From: an uncultured Clostridia bacterium
GTDB lineage: Bacteria > Bacillota > Clostridia > Oscillospirales > Acutalibacteraceae
DNA length: 28,015 nucleotides
Reading direction: 5' to 3'
Assembly (NCBI GenBank): GCA_958436475.1
Contig: CAUBKG010000026.1
Span: forward strand, 1 to 28,015
The notes beneath the pieces are model-generated. The model was not told where the DNA came from. It searched no databases and saw only the letters and a list, made by a program, of their open reading frames with translations. Made by a program: the position numbers and the translations under genes. Shown one piece after another: positions 7,420 through 13,072 of this stretch. Position 1 is the first letter of the stretch; every line of letters begins with the position of its first letter.

Positions 7420-9259
7420 TCACGGAGATATGCGCCATGGGCTCCGGCTCATGCTGTTCGACCTGCGGCGGCACATCGGCCTCGGCTCGATCTTCGCCGC
7501 GCTGATGTTCCTCGCCATGCCGTTTGCCGTTTCCATCGGCATTCAAACGATGAACCTCAACAGCAGCATGTTCAACGAATCGCGCGATTACCTTTCCAAT
7601 CCAAACGTCATGATGCCGCTCGTCTATTTCGGCTATGCGATGCTGATCCTGCTGTCGATCCTCGCGGTCATCATCATCCCCGCCATCCTTTTTAAGTATA
7701 TGGACAATAAGCGGTCGGTGGATTTATACCATTCCATCCCCGTCAGCCGCACGTCGCTTTTCTTCAGCCACTACTTCTCCGGGCTGCTGCTCGTTCTGAT
7801 CCCCACCCTGTTCGCCTTCCTCTGCACCATTCTCGCGCGGTTCATCTTCAATGCGCCCGGCATCGACCTCGCCTGGCTTTCCAAAAGCATGCTCACCCTC
7901 ATGCTGATGCAGACGGCGAGCTATACCTTCAGCGTGTTTATTGCCGTAAATACCGGCACGGTCTTCGATATGGTCCTTTCCCTTCTCGTGCTGAACGGCA
8001 TTTGGCCGGCCCTTTATTTCACCTTCCAGCTGTTCGGGCTGTGCTTCCTGCACGGCTTCGCCAGCCGGCCCACCATGGAAGCGGCGCTGCTCTTCTCCCC
8101 CATCCCGCGGCTGGTGGCTTCCTTCGCCCCCTCCCTGTTCGGCTGCCTCTGGTGGGGCGGGCTCACCATCCTCATGCTCATCGGCTCCCTCGTGCTCTAC
8201 CGGCACCGGAAAAGCGAATGCGCCGGGCAGCCCTTTGCCTACGGCCTGCTTGGAGCGGTCATCCGCTATGGGCTTTCCTTCCTCGCCGGCGCACTTTTCG
8301 GACTGCTTCTCTGGGCGCTCACATCGCACCTGTTTTTCCTGTTCGTCGGGTTCTTCATCGGCATGGCGCTCTGCTTTGTCATCGTGGTTGCCATCACAAA
8401 CCGCGGCTTCAAGCATTTCTTCTCCCTCTTAAAGGGCATCCCCGTGCTCATCGCCGTATTCGTTATCTTCTTCTTTGCGTTTTACACCGGCGGCTTCGGG
8501 TATGAAACGCGCGTGCCACAGGCATCCCATGTGGAATCGGTTGAGCTTGAACTCAGCGGCGCCACGGGCGTCAGCTTTGCAGGCAGCACCGCCTATCGCT
8601 CGAAGGAATGCAAGGAGCTCATCACGCAGATCCATCAGGAAATCGTGACCGAATACCAGAAAAACAAATCGTCCGTCAAGCCTTTCGCCGTTTTTGGGTA
8701 CGACCCGGACAGCGACGTCCAGTATCTTTACTATCCGGTTTCCTTCACCTACCGCCTCTCCTCCGGCGGGGAGCTGTCTCGCGAGTATTCCTCCATCCGG
8801 GAAACCGATGCTCTGAACAGCCTCCTCGCACAGCTCGCAGAGTGCGAGGAATTCCGCCCCGTCGCCTTTCATCTGGAGCAGCTGAAAAGCAATACGTTCA
8901 CAGAGGTAAATATCAACCTGTATAACGCCGGCGCCATCGGCCTCGATTCTCCGAGTTCTTCCGACCCATCGGAATCCTACTCCACCGGGTATTGGGACAT
9001 GACGCTCACCTCCCCGCAGGACTTAGCGGAGCTGAAAGCAGCGCTGGAGGCCGATATCCTGGAAAGCGAGCTGCTTCTCAATTCCATCCGGCTTTCCGCG
9101 CCGCTCGCTATGGATAAGAACGGCTATTCCGATTCGGTCGGAAGCATCATTTGGCGCGGCGACGGCCTTTTCTCCAACCTTTCCTTTGAACTTTTCCCCG
9201 ATTTCACCCATACGATCGCTTTTCTGGAATCCCATAAGAGCCTCGCCTCTGTTTATTAA
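7394..9259 (+). CDS. ABC-2 type permease with large C-terminal extracytoplasmic domain
   Basis: 621 aa. The ATG at 7394 has GAGG about 9 nt upstream and overlaps the ATPase gene by 26 bp. Residues 1-375 contain roughly eight hydrophobic segments (for example around 30-50, 80-105, 130-150, 185-215, 240-270, 285-315, 345-365), with the VDLYHSIPVSRTSLF motif typical of ABC-2 permeases in these operons. From about residue 375 to the end the protein is soluble, acidic and strand-rich, with no further membrane helix, so it should sit outside the cell. A similar tail occurs in some clostridial YtrC-like permeases. Together with the ATPase it should form an exporter or envelope-sensing transporter. 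The operon ends here with a strong terminator. Confidence 0.87.
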   Translation: MMRTVSLNNHGDMRHGLRLMLFDLRRHIGLGSIFAALMFLAMPFAVSIGIQTMNLNSSMFNESRDYLSNPNVMMPLVYFGYAMLILLSILAVIIIPAILFKYMDNKRSVDLYHSIPVSRTSLFFSHYFSGLLLVLIPTLFAFLCTILARFIFNAPGIDLAWLSKSMLTLMLMQTASYTFSVFIAVNTGTVFDMVLSLLVLNGIWPALYFTFQLFGLCFLHGFASRPTMEAALLFSPIPRLVASFAPSLFGCLWWGGLTILMLIGSLVLYRHRKSECAGQPFAYGLLGAVIRYGLSFLAGALFGLLLWALTSHLFFLFVGFFIGMALCFVIVVAITNRGFKHFFSLLKGIPVLIAVFVIFFFAFYTGGFGYETRVPQASHVESVELELSGATGVSFAGSTAYRSKECKELITQIHQEIVTEYQKNKSSVKPFAVFGYDPDSDVQYLYYPVSFTYRLSSGGELSREYSSIRETDALNSLLAQLAECEEFRPVAFHLEQLKSNTFTEVNINLYNAGAIGLDSPSSSDPSESYSTGYWDMTLTSPQDLAELKAALEADILESELLLNSIRLSAPLAMDKNGYSDSVGSIIWRGDGLFSNLSFELFPDFTHTIAFLESHKSLASVY

Positions 9260-9284
9260 TGAAATCCTCCTAACCCCCTGCAGG

Positions 9285-9323
9285 GCGGCTGTGCTTAAGC
9301 GCACAGCCGCTCTGCTTTTTATT
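9285..9323 (+). terminator. Intrinsic terminator of the GntR/ABC operon
   Basis: GCGGCTGTGC (9285-9294) and GCACAGCCGC (9301-9310) form a perfect 10-bp stem with a 6-nt loop, followed by a T-rich tail (TCTGCTTTTTATT). It begins 26 nt after the permease stop. Confidence 0.92.
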
Positions 9324-9325
9324 GT

Positions 9326-9354
9326 TTGCATCCGGCAAACCTTCATGCTATAAT
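9326..9354 (+). promoter_or_regulatory. Promoter of the zinc-ribbon membrane protein gene
   Basis: TTGCAT (9326-9331), 17-nt spacer, TATAAT (9349-9354) preceded by TGC (extended -10). It lies just after the previous operon's terminator. Confidence 0.75.
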
Positions 9355-9427
9355 AGTGGAAGAAACACGGTTTTTTTCTAAAATTCTACATTTTTTGTAG
9401 CGTCAAAAATACGAGGAGGCGTATAAA

Positions 9428-10402
9428 ATGGCTACGATCCTATGCCCCATCTGCGGCAAGCCCGTCTCGGACGACGAAAAGACCTGTAAATACTGCGGCA
9501 GTGAGCTGAAGCCGGAGGAGGCTTCCGCACCTTTGCAGGAAACAGTACCCGCTGCTGCCGTTCCCCCGGAGGAAACGCGCCAAAGCGAAGATGCGGCCAT
9601 TCCGCCGGAAGAAGCCGGCAGGGAGGAACCGAAGGCCGTTTCTCCGGAAGGAACGGGCGGGAAGGAAGCGCCGGGCCTCCCGGAAAACGTTGCGCCCTTC
9701 CCTTCCGCCTCCAGCCCGTCCGGCTTTCCGGCTGGCGGCTCCCCCGTGCCGTATCAGCCTGAATTTTCCGGAAGCCTTCCGGAAAAGAAGAGGAAAAAGA
9801 AAAGAATCGTTCTGATTCTCTGCCTTGTTATGGCGGTCCTTATTGGCCTTGCGGCAGCGCTGACGATTATTTACGTCAACAAGGAAAAGGAGAGGAAAGC
9901 GGAAGAAGAATACCGCGCAGCGTACAACGCATATATTGACGATATGAAAGAGGTGCGCCGGATCATGAGCTACGATGGTATCCGCGCAGAGGAATTCAGT
10001 CATTTGCTGGGGGACGTCTGGTGCAATCAGGTTTTTCACATCACGAGCGGCAGAACCGACCCCTATACCCGTCCCAACGGAATTTGGGAAAGTGATATTG
10101 ATGGAGCTGCTGAAAACCTTTACGCCGAGTATGAATCAACGTTGGTAGTTTTGATTCAAAACCAGTATGAGATCAAGGATTTGATGGATTCCATGGGAGA
10201 ACCTCCCGAAGGCCTCGAGGAAAGCTATCAGATCCTCTCAGATGCATATTACACATATAAACGCCTGACGGATCTAATTATTGATCCCAGCGGGAAGCAG
10301 TATACCACCTATATCCAGGAAAAAAACGATGCTGTTTTAAAATATAACGAGGCTTTCAATAAGCTCAGCGCGCAAAAGCTGGCTTACCTGGAAAACAAGT
10401 AG
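9428..10402 (+). CDS. Zinc-ribbon, single-pass membrane protein of unknown function
   Basis: 324 aa. ATG at 9428 follows GAGGAGG. Residues 6-9 and 20-23 are CPIC and CKYC, a zinc-ribbon pair. Residues 25-120 are rich in Pro, Glu, Gly and Ala and probably disordered. A Lys/Arg-rich stretch (KKRKKKR) is followed by one membrane helix (about 126-150). The remaining ~175 residues are charged and mainly helical. The positive charge before the helix predicts that the zinc ribbon is cytoplasmic and the helical part outside. Zinc-ribbon plus single-helix proteins are common in Firmicutes without a known role. It is monocistronic, with its own promoter and terminator. Confidence 0.85.
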   Translation: MATILCPICGKPVSDDEKTCKYCGSELKPEEASAPLQETVPAAAVPPEETRQSEDAAIPPEEAGREEPKAVSPEGTGGKEAPGLPENVAPFPSASSPSGFPAGGSPVPYQPEFSGSLPEKKRKKKRIVLILCLVMAVLIGLAAALTIIYVNKEKERKAEEEYRAAYNAYIDDMKEVRRIMSYDGIRAEEFSHLLGDVWCNQVFHITSGRTDPYTRPNGIWESDIDGAAENLYAEYESTLVVLIQNQYEIKDLMDSMGEPPEGLEESYQILSDAYYTYKRLTDLIIDPSGKQYTTYIQEKNDAVLKYNEAFNKLSAQKLAYLENK

Positions 10403-10416
10403 CCCGGCATGGCCTG

Positions 10417-10469
10417 TAAAAAAGCAAGCGCAGGAGTTACTCACTTCTTGAACGCTCCTGCGCCTTTTT
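10417..10469. terminator. Bidirectional terminator between convergent genes
   Basis: GCGCAGGAG (10428-10436) pairs with CTCCTGCGC (10455-10463). Five T follow on the plus strand. On the minus strand a T-rich stretch follows, corresponding to the run of A at about 10418-10423. It can serve both the zinc-ribbon gene and the convergent dehydrogenase gene. Confidence 0.85.
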
Positions 10470-10510
10470 CTATTTTGGGAGCCAAACGATTTTCCCCAGG
10501 TATAAAGGTC

Positions 10511-11281
10511 TCAAATGCGCCGGAGCAGGGCCCAGAAGCCCATCAGCCACGCGCTGGGAAGGACTTTCGATAGGACGCGGTGGCCCGTGCACAGAAAGCC
10601 GGGCGTGCAAACCGCGCGCCCGCGCGCCGAAGCCTTCAGCGCCCGGAGGGCCACCCGGTCCTCGCGTGAAGCGAAGGGAAAGCTGCGGATATAGCCGCTG
10701 TTTTCCGTTTTCTGCGCCTTGGCGATAAACTCGGTATCCTTGATCCAGTAGGGGCAGACCACAGTAACGGAAATTCCCGTGCCGCGCAGCTCGGCGCGCA
10801 GGGCGCGGCTGTACCGGTAAAGGAAGGCCTTGGAGGCGGAATAGACGTTCAGAAAGGGAAAGGGCTGAAAAGCTGAGGTGGAGCTGATCTCCACCACCCG
10901 AGCGCCCTTCGCCATATAGGGAAGCGCGAGCTGCGTCATCATGACCGCCGCGCGGCAGTTGAGGTCGATCATATCGCTGCAGTCCCTGAGGGAAATATCC
11001 TTCCAGGAGCCGATCTTGCCGAAGCCGGCCGCGTTGATGAGCAGCCTCACCCGGGGCCTTTCCCTGGCTAAGAGGCCGGATAGGGTATCAAACGAAGCTC
11101 GCTCGGTCAAATCGAGCGCGAGCACGCGCAGCGGCGTGCGCACCTGCCGGCGCAGCGCCTCGAGCCGCTCCCTGCGGCGGGCAATGACCCAGATTTCATC
11201 GAGCTCCCCGCTCCCATCGATCCGGCGGACGAATTCCCCGCCCAGCCCGCTCGACGCTCCCGTTACGATTGCTATGTTCAA
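10511..11281 (-). CDS. Short-chain dehydrogenase/reductase (SDR)
   Basis: 256 aa, the usual classical SDR length. The cofactor loop TGASSGLG is at 7-14 (TGxxxGxG pattern). NAAG is at 83-86, the catalytic Ser is in ISSTSA (about 133-134), and the catalytic YxxxK is Y147/K151 in YSASK. RR(R)ER after strand 2 suggests NADP(H) preference. The C-terminus has a hydrophobic segment, as in membrane-associated SDRs. The start codon is TTG at 11281, because the frame opens there with a weak AGTGAG site; no ATG precedes the glycine-rich loop. Substrate unknown. The upstream promoter is good. Confidence 0.9.
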   Translation of the reverse strand: MNIAIVTGASSGLGGEFVRRIDGSGELDEIWVIARRRERLEALRRQVRTPLRVLALDLTERASFDTLSGLLARERPRVRLLINAAGFGKIGSWKDISLRDCSDMIDLNCRAAVMMTQLALPYMAKGARVVEISSTSAFQPFPFLNVYSASKAFLYRYSRALRAELRGTGISVTVVCPYWIKDTEFIAKAQKTENSGYIRSFPFASREDRVALRALKASARGRAVCTPGFLCTGHRVLSKVLPSAWLMGFWALLRRI

Positions 11282-11346
11282 ATAAGCTCACTTCTCTTTC
11301 TGTAAAGGCTCTGCCATATCCTGTATTTTCAGATATCCACAGTCCG

Positions 11347-11375
11347 ATTATACGTCTCCCCGCTGCTTCTGTAAA
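11347..11375 (-). promoter_or_regulatory. Promoter of the SDR gene
   Basis: On the minus strand TTTACA (11375-11370), 17 nt, TATAAT (11352-11347). The predicted leader is about 60 nt. Confidence 0.7.
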
Positions 11376-11725
11376 GGAAACAGAGAAAGCCGCCGGGATA
11401 CATTAAGCTCCGGCGGCCAGTCGTATCGTAAAATATCCCTTGCCGCGCTCGGCGGGGGGAGAAAAAACGCTTCGGGCAAGATGCCTGCGTAAAGCCGAAA
11501 CCATCCGGAAGGCTCCCGTGTTCTGGATAATTGCTCACTTTGCTTTACACACCGGCCATTCGCGGGAACATCTCTCGCTCTTCTCCGGCGCCCGGAAGCG
11601 CATTCAGGCTTTCTTCCCTGCCAGACAGGGCTTTTGCAAGGCTCCCGTGTTCCGCTTCACGGCGAAAGCTTTTTTCCGAGGGGCGGAGCTTACCGTAACA
11701 GCGGCCTTCCGGCAGGCTCATTCCG
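11376..11725. other. Intergenic region, no gene supported
   Basis: Contains a hairpin with 8-bp arms GCCGCCGG (11389-11396) and CCGGCGGC (11410-11417), with a weak T-rich tail on the minus strand. It also has a 15-bp direct repeat (AAGGCTCCCGTGTTC at 11509-11523 and 11638-11652). Frames on both strands lack ribosome sites and recognisable motifs. It may be decayed sequence. Confidence 0.4.
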
Positions 11726-12007
11726 TCATTTCACCCACTGGGAAAGAAGGAGCTCGAGCAGAGCCGATAACACGGCGCTTTCGGTAATCAGCTCAAAGTC
11801 CGGGCCATCCTCGTCCCGCTCGATCCGGAGGGCCTGCAAAACCGCCATCCTGCACCGCGCTTCCGGCTGGAGCCGAACGGAATATTCCGCGCCGCTGATT
11901 TTCAGATTCACTGTGTAGCTGGCGTCCAGCGGCTCGGCATAGGCCTTTTCCATCAACGCCTTGTATAAATGTTCGAACTTCCGGGGTTTTAAGCGACGAA
12001 TTATCAT
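11726..12007 (-). CDS. Small protein of unknown function (93 aa)
   Basis: ATG at 12007 is preceded by AAGGAAG with 6-nt spacing, a good ribosome site, which is the main support for calling this gene. The protein starts basic (MIIRRLKPRK), has a possible strand-rich centre (YTVNLKISGAEYSVRLQ) and ends in a leucine-rich helix. There is no signal peptide, membrane helix or known motif. It lies beside the regulator array. A plus-strand promoter lies just upstream of it, pointing away. Confidence 0.6.
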   Translation of the reverse strand: MIIRRLKPRKFEHLYKALMEKAYAEPLDASYTVNLKISGAEYSVRLQPEARCRMAVLQALRIERDEDGPDFELITESAVLSALLELLLSQWVK

Positions 12008-12038
12008 AACATACTTCCTTTCAAAGCTCGGCCGGCCC

Positions 12039-12067
12039 TTGAAAGAAACCGCAGCGCATGATACAAT
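12039..12067 (+). promoter_or_regulatory. Promoter bracketed by an inverted repeat, reading into a short transcript
   Basis: TTGAAA (12039-12044), 17 nt, TACAAT (12062-12067). GCAGCG (12051-12056) and CGCTGC (12073-12078) bracket the -10 box, a geometry similar to the operators of the three regulator cassettes nearby. There is no coding start downstream, but a terminator-like hairpin follows within 80 nt. Confidence 0.5.
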
Positions 12068-12073
12068 ATTTAC

Positions 12074-12156
12074 GCTGCAATTGCCTTTGGGCGTTGCCGT
12101 GTTTGGGAAGCGGCTGCTGCTTTGGAGAGTTTGGAGCCGCTTCCTTTCATTTTTTC
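12074..12156 (+). ncRNA. Candidate small RNA of about 80 nt
   Basis: The only plus-strand features here are a good promoter ending at 12067 and a 10-bp GC-rich stem (12106-12115 with 12135-12144) followed by TTTCATTTTTTC. The space between holds no ribosome site or start. The transcript would end by overlapping the last codons of the convergent minus-strand regulator gene (stop at 12147), so an antisense role is possible. No known RNA family is recognised. Confidence 0.35.
12106..12156 (+). terminator. Hairpin with T-rich tail on the plus strand
   Basis: GGAAGCGGCT and AGCCGCTTCC make a perfect 10-bp stem with a 19-nt loop. The T-rich tail is on the plus side only. It follows the stop of the minus-strand regulator gene by only a few bases, so it may also stabilise that mRNA's 3' end. 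Confidence 0.6.
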
Positions 12157-12326
12157 TTAATCTCGGACTTCAACTTACCAATGCCATTACGAATGCCTTC
12201 AGCCCTGGTCTTTCCCTTCTCTTCACAATAATCGGTTAGAATTTGAAAGGTTTCATCATCAACTCGGGCTTTGATTTCATGGCGCTTTGGGTTATCCGTT
12301 GGTCGTCCCATTTTTTTCGGTGGCAG
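12147..12326 (-). CDS. Small ribbon-helix-helix regulator, cassette A
   Basis: 59 aa from CTG at 12326, or 54 aa from the ATG of MGRP at 12311. I favour the CTG: AAGGAGG (12341-12335) is 8 nt from it but 23 nt from the ATG, and the five-residue lead (x-P-P-K-K before MGRP) aligns with MAHKK before MGRP in cassette C. The body fits a short MetJ/Arc-type fold: a basic lead (MGRPTDNPKR), a strand with alternating residues (EIKARV), a first helix (DETFQILTDYCEEKG), a turn and a second helix (TRAEGIRNGIGKLKSEI). Such proteins bind DNA as dimers through the strand. Its promoter contains an inverted repeat around the -10 box, so self-repression is inferred. Paralogue of cassettes B and C. Confidence 0.75.
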   Translation of the reverse strand: MPPKKMGRPTDNPKRHEIKARVDDETFQILTDYCEEKGKTRAEGIRNGIGKLKSEIKKK

Positions 12327-12346
12327 TTTTAACACCTCCTTGATTA

Positions 12347-12381
12347 TGTGCCCCAAATGTAGTATATGGCATTGGGGAACA
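12347..12381 (-). promoter_or_regulatory. Imperfect operator of cassette A
   Basis: CCCCAAATG (12351-12359) and CATTGGGG (12370-12377) are inverted, with one extra base in the first arm. Flanking TGT (12347-12349) and ACA (12379-12381) extend the symmetry. The -10 box lies between the arms. Confidence 0.55.
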
Positions 12382-12389
12382 AAAGTCAA
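12361..12389 (-). promoter_or_regulatory. Promoter of regulator cassette A
   Basis: Minus strand TTGACT (12389-12384), 17 nt, TATACT (12366-12361). The -35 box and the 24 bases upstream of it are identical to those of cassette B. Confidence 0.8.
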
Positions 12390-12423
12390 CGTCTCAATAC
12401 ATTCATATAGAAAGGGAAGTAAG
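12379..12423. repeat. 45-bp direct repeat, copy 1 (flank of cassette A)
   Basis: Identical to 12689-12733. It covers the -35 box, the upstream region and the proximal arm of the terminator hairpin. A shorter, partly diverged version lies at 12987-13022 upstream of cassette C. Confidence 0.9.
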
Positions 12424-12447
12424 ACCCTCAGCCTTACTTCCCTTTCT
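12409..12447 (-). terminator. Hairpin between cassettes B and A
   Basis: A perfect 15-bp stem (12409-12423 with 12433-12447) with a 9-nt loop, 10 nt past the stop of cassette B. The U-tract after it is poor, so it is either a weak terminator or an RNA-stabilising and insulating hairpin. Confidence 0.65.
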
Positions 12448-12457
12448 AATTATCATA

Positions 12458-12619
12458 TTATTTTTTCAGGTCGTCATAGATTCTGTGAACACCTTGGCGC
12501 AAAACTTCAGATTTACTGATATTCAAAGCCTCGCTGCATTCCTCCAGCTTCTCTTGCGTCAAATTATCAATTCTGAATTTAATCGTCATGTTCTTTGGAG
12601 AATCGGTCGGACGGCCCAT
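12458..12619 (-). CDS. Small ribbon-helix-helix regulator, cassette B
   Basis: 53 aa from ATG at 12619 (MGRPTDSPKN...IYDDLKK). A stop lies in frame upstream, so no longer form is possible. AAGG is 5 nt and AGAGGG 10 nt upstream. The predicted fold is a strand (MTIKFRI), a helix (TQEKLEECSEALN), the turn ISKSEV and a helix (VLRQGVHRIYDDLKK). It resembles cassettes A and C in layout. An ATG at 12644 with AAGGAAGG before it opens a 21-codon overlapping frame, shifted by one base. One A fewer in the AAAAA just before the MGRP start would join the two into a longer N-terminus like that of cassette C. Self-repression is inferred from the inverted repeat at its promoter. Confidence 0.8.
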   Translation of the reverse strand: MGRPTDSPKNMTIKFRIDNLTQEKLEECSEALNISKSEVLRQGVHRIYDDLKK

Positions 12620-12651
12620 TTTTGCCTTGCCCTCTATGATTCATCACCTTC

Positions 12652-12695
12652 CTTTTGTGGGGACATTCAAATTTTACACTACGTCCCCACAAAAG
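12652..12695 (-). promoter_or_regulatory. Operator of cassette B
   Basis: Perfect 13-bp inverted arms CTTTTGTGGGGAC (12652-12664) and GTCCCCACAAAAG (12683-12695), 18 nt apart. The -10 box falls between them. One arm touches the -35 box and the other covers the transcript start, so bound protein would block polymerase. Confidence 0.7.
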
Positions 12696-12699
12696 TCAA
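12671..12699 (-). promoter_or_regulatory. Promoter of regulator cassette B
   Basis: Minus strand TTGACT (12699-12694), 17 nt, TAAAAT (12676-12671). Confidence 0.8.
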
Positions 12700-12733
12700 C
12701 GTCTCAATACATTCATATAGAAAGGGAAGTAAG
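12689..12733. repeat. 45-bp direct repeat, copy 2 (flank of cassette B)
   Basis: Exact copy of 12379-12423, at a spacing of 310 bp, which is the length of one cassette. Confidence 0.9.
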
Positions 12734-12755
12734 GCTTTCAGCCCTACTTCCCTTT
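12721..12755 (-). terminator. Hairpin between cassettes C and B
   Basis: AAAGGGAAGTA and TACTTCCCTTT arms with an inner GGC/GGGC extension, overlapping the last two bases of the cassette C stop codon. Sequence-related to the hairpin after cassette B. The U-tract is weak. Confidence 0.6.
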
Positions 12756-12936
12756 ATAATTTTTTGAGATCGTCATACACCTTGTCGATGCCTTTTCTGA
12801 CAACATCAGAGGTTGTTGCCCCCAACGCTTCTTTGCATTGCTCCAATTTACTTCTTGATTCTTCACTCAACAATACAAAAATTCTGTCTTTCAAAGGCTT
12901 CTCCGCTGGCGGACGCCCCATTTTCTTATGCGCCAT
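12754..12936 (-). CDS. Small ribbon-helix-helix regulator, cassette C
   Basis: 60 aa from ATG at 12936, with GAGG 7-8 nt upstream (MAHKKMGRPPAEKP...VYDDLKKL). The predicted strand is DRIFVLL, followed by helix EESRSKLEQCKEALG, a turn at ATTSDV and a second helix VVRKGIDKVYDDLKK. The C-terminal half is close to cassette B (CKEAL/CSEAL, VYDDLKK/IYDDLKK), but the DNA-reading strand differs from the IKxR pattern of A and B. Its promoter operator also differs. It lies first in the array, just after guaA. Likely a dimeric DNA-binding self-repressor. Other targets are unknown. Confidence 0.83.
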   Translation of the reverse strand: MAHKKMGRPPAEKPLKDRIFVLLSEESRSKLEQCKEALGATTSDVVRKGIDKVYDDLKKL

Positions 12937-12947
12937 TCACTTACCTC

Positions 12948-12992
12948 ACTTTTTATGCGCATAACAATTATATCGATATGCGCATAAAAAGT
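12948..12992 (-). promoter_or_regulatory. Operator of cassette C
   Basis: Perfect 16-bp inverted arms ACTTTTTATGCGCATA (12948-12963) and TATGCGCATAAAAAGT (12977-12992), 13 nt apart, each containing the palindrome TATGCGCATA. The -10 box sits between the arms. Confidence 0.75.
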
Positions 12993-12995
12993 CAA
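12967..12995 (-). promoter_or_regulatory. Promoter of regulator cassette C
   Basis: Minus strand TTGACT (12995-12990), 17 nt, TATAAT (12972-12967). Confidence 0.85.
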
Positions 12996-13021
12996 CGTCT
13001 CAATATATTTATATATAACAA

Positions 13022-13051
13022 AGAGGGGTAAGGCTATCGCCTTACTCCTCT
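13022..13051 (-). terminator. Hairpin after guaA
   Basis: AGAGGGGTAAGGC and GCCTTACTCCTCT pair over 13 positions with one G-T pair and a 4-nt loop, 20 nt past the guaA stop and directly upstream of the cassette C promoter. The tail on the minus strand (TTGTTATAT) is moderately U-rich. Confidence 0.65.
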
Positions 13052-13072
13052 TATCAAATTATCCCATCGATT

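Noticed and set aside
7724..8416. 230-codon minus-strand frame inside the permease gene
   Set aside because: It is the antisense shadow of a high-GC coding region, with Glu/Gly/Ala-rich composition typical of such shadows.
11440..11918. Plus-strand frames in the gap and over the 93-aa gene
   Set aside because: No ribosome sites; they overlap the minus-strand small gene, which has a good one.
12147..12936. Toxin-antitoxin locus
   Set aside because: The RHH proteins resemble antitoxin DNA-binding domains, but no toxin gene accompanies any of the three and each is too short to carry a toxin-binding tail.
12379..13005. CRISPR array from the regularly spaced repeats
   Set aside because: Spacing is about 300 bp and the intervals are coding genes; no short spacers or cas genes.
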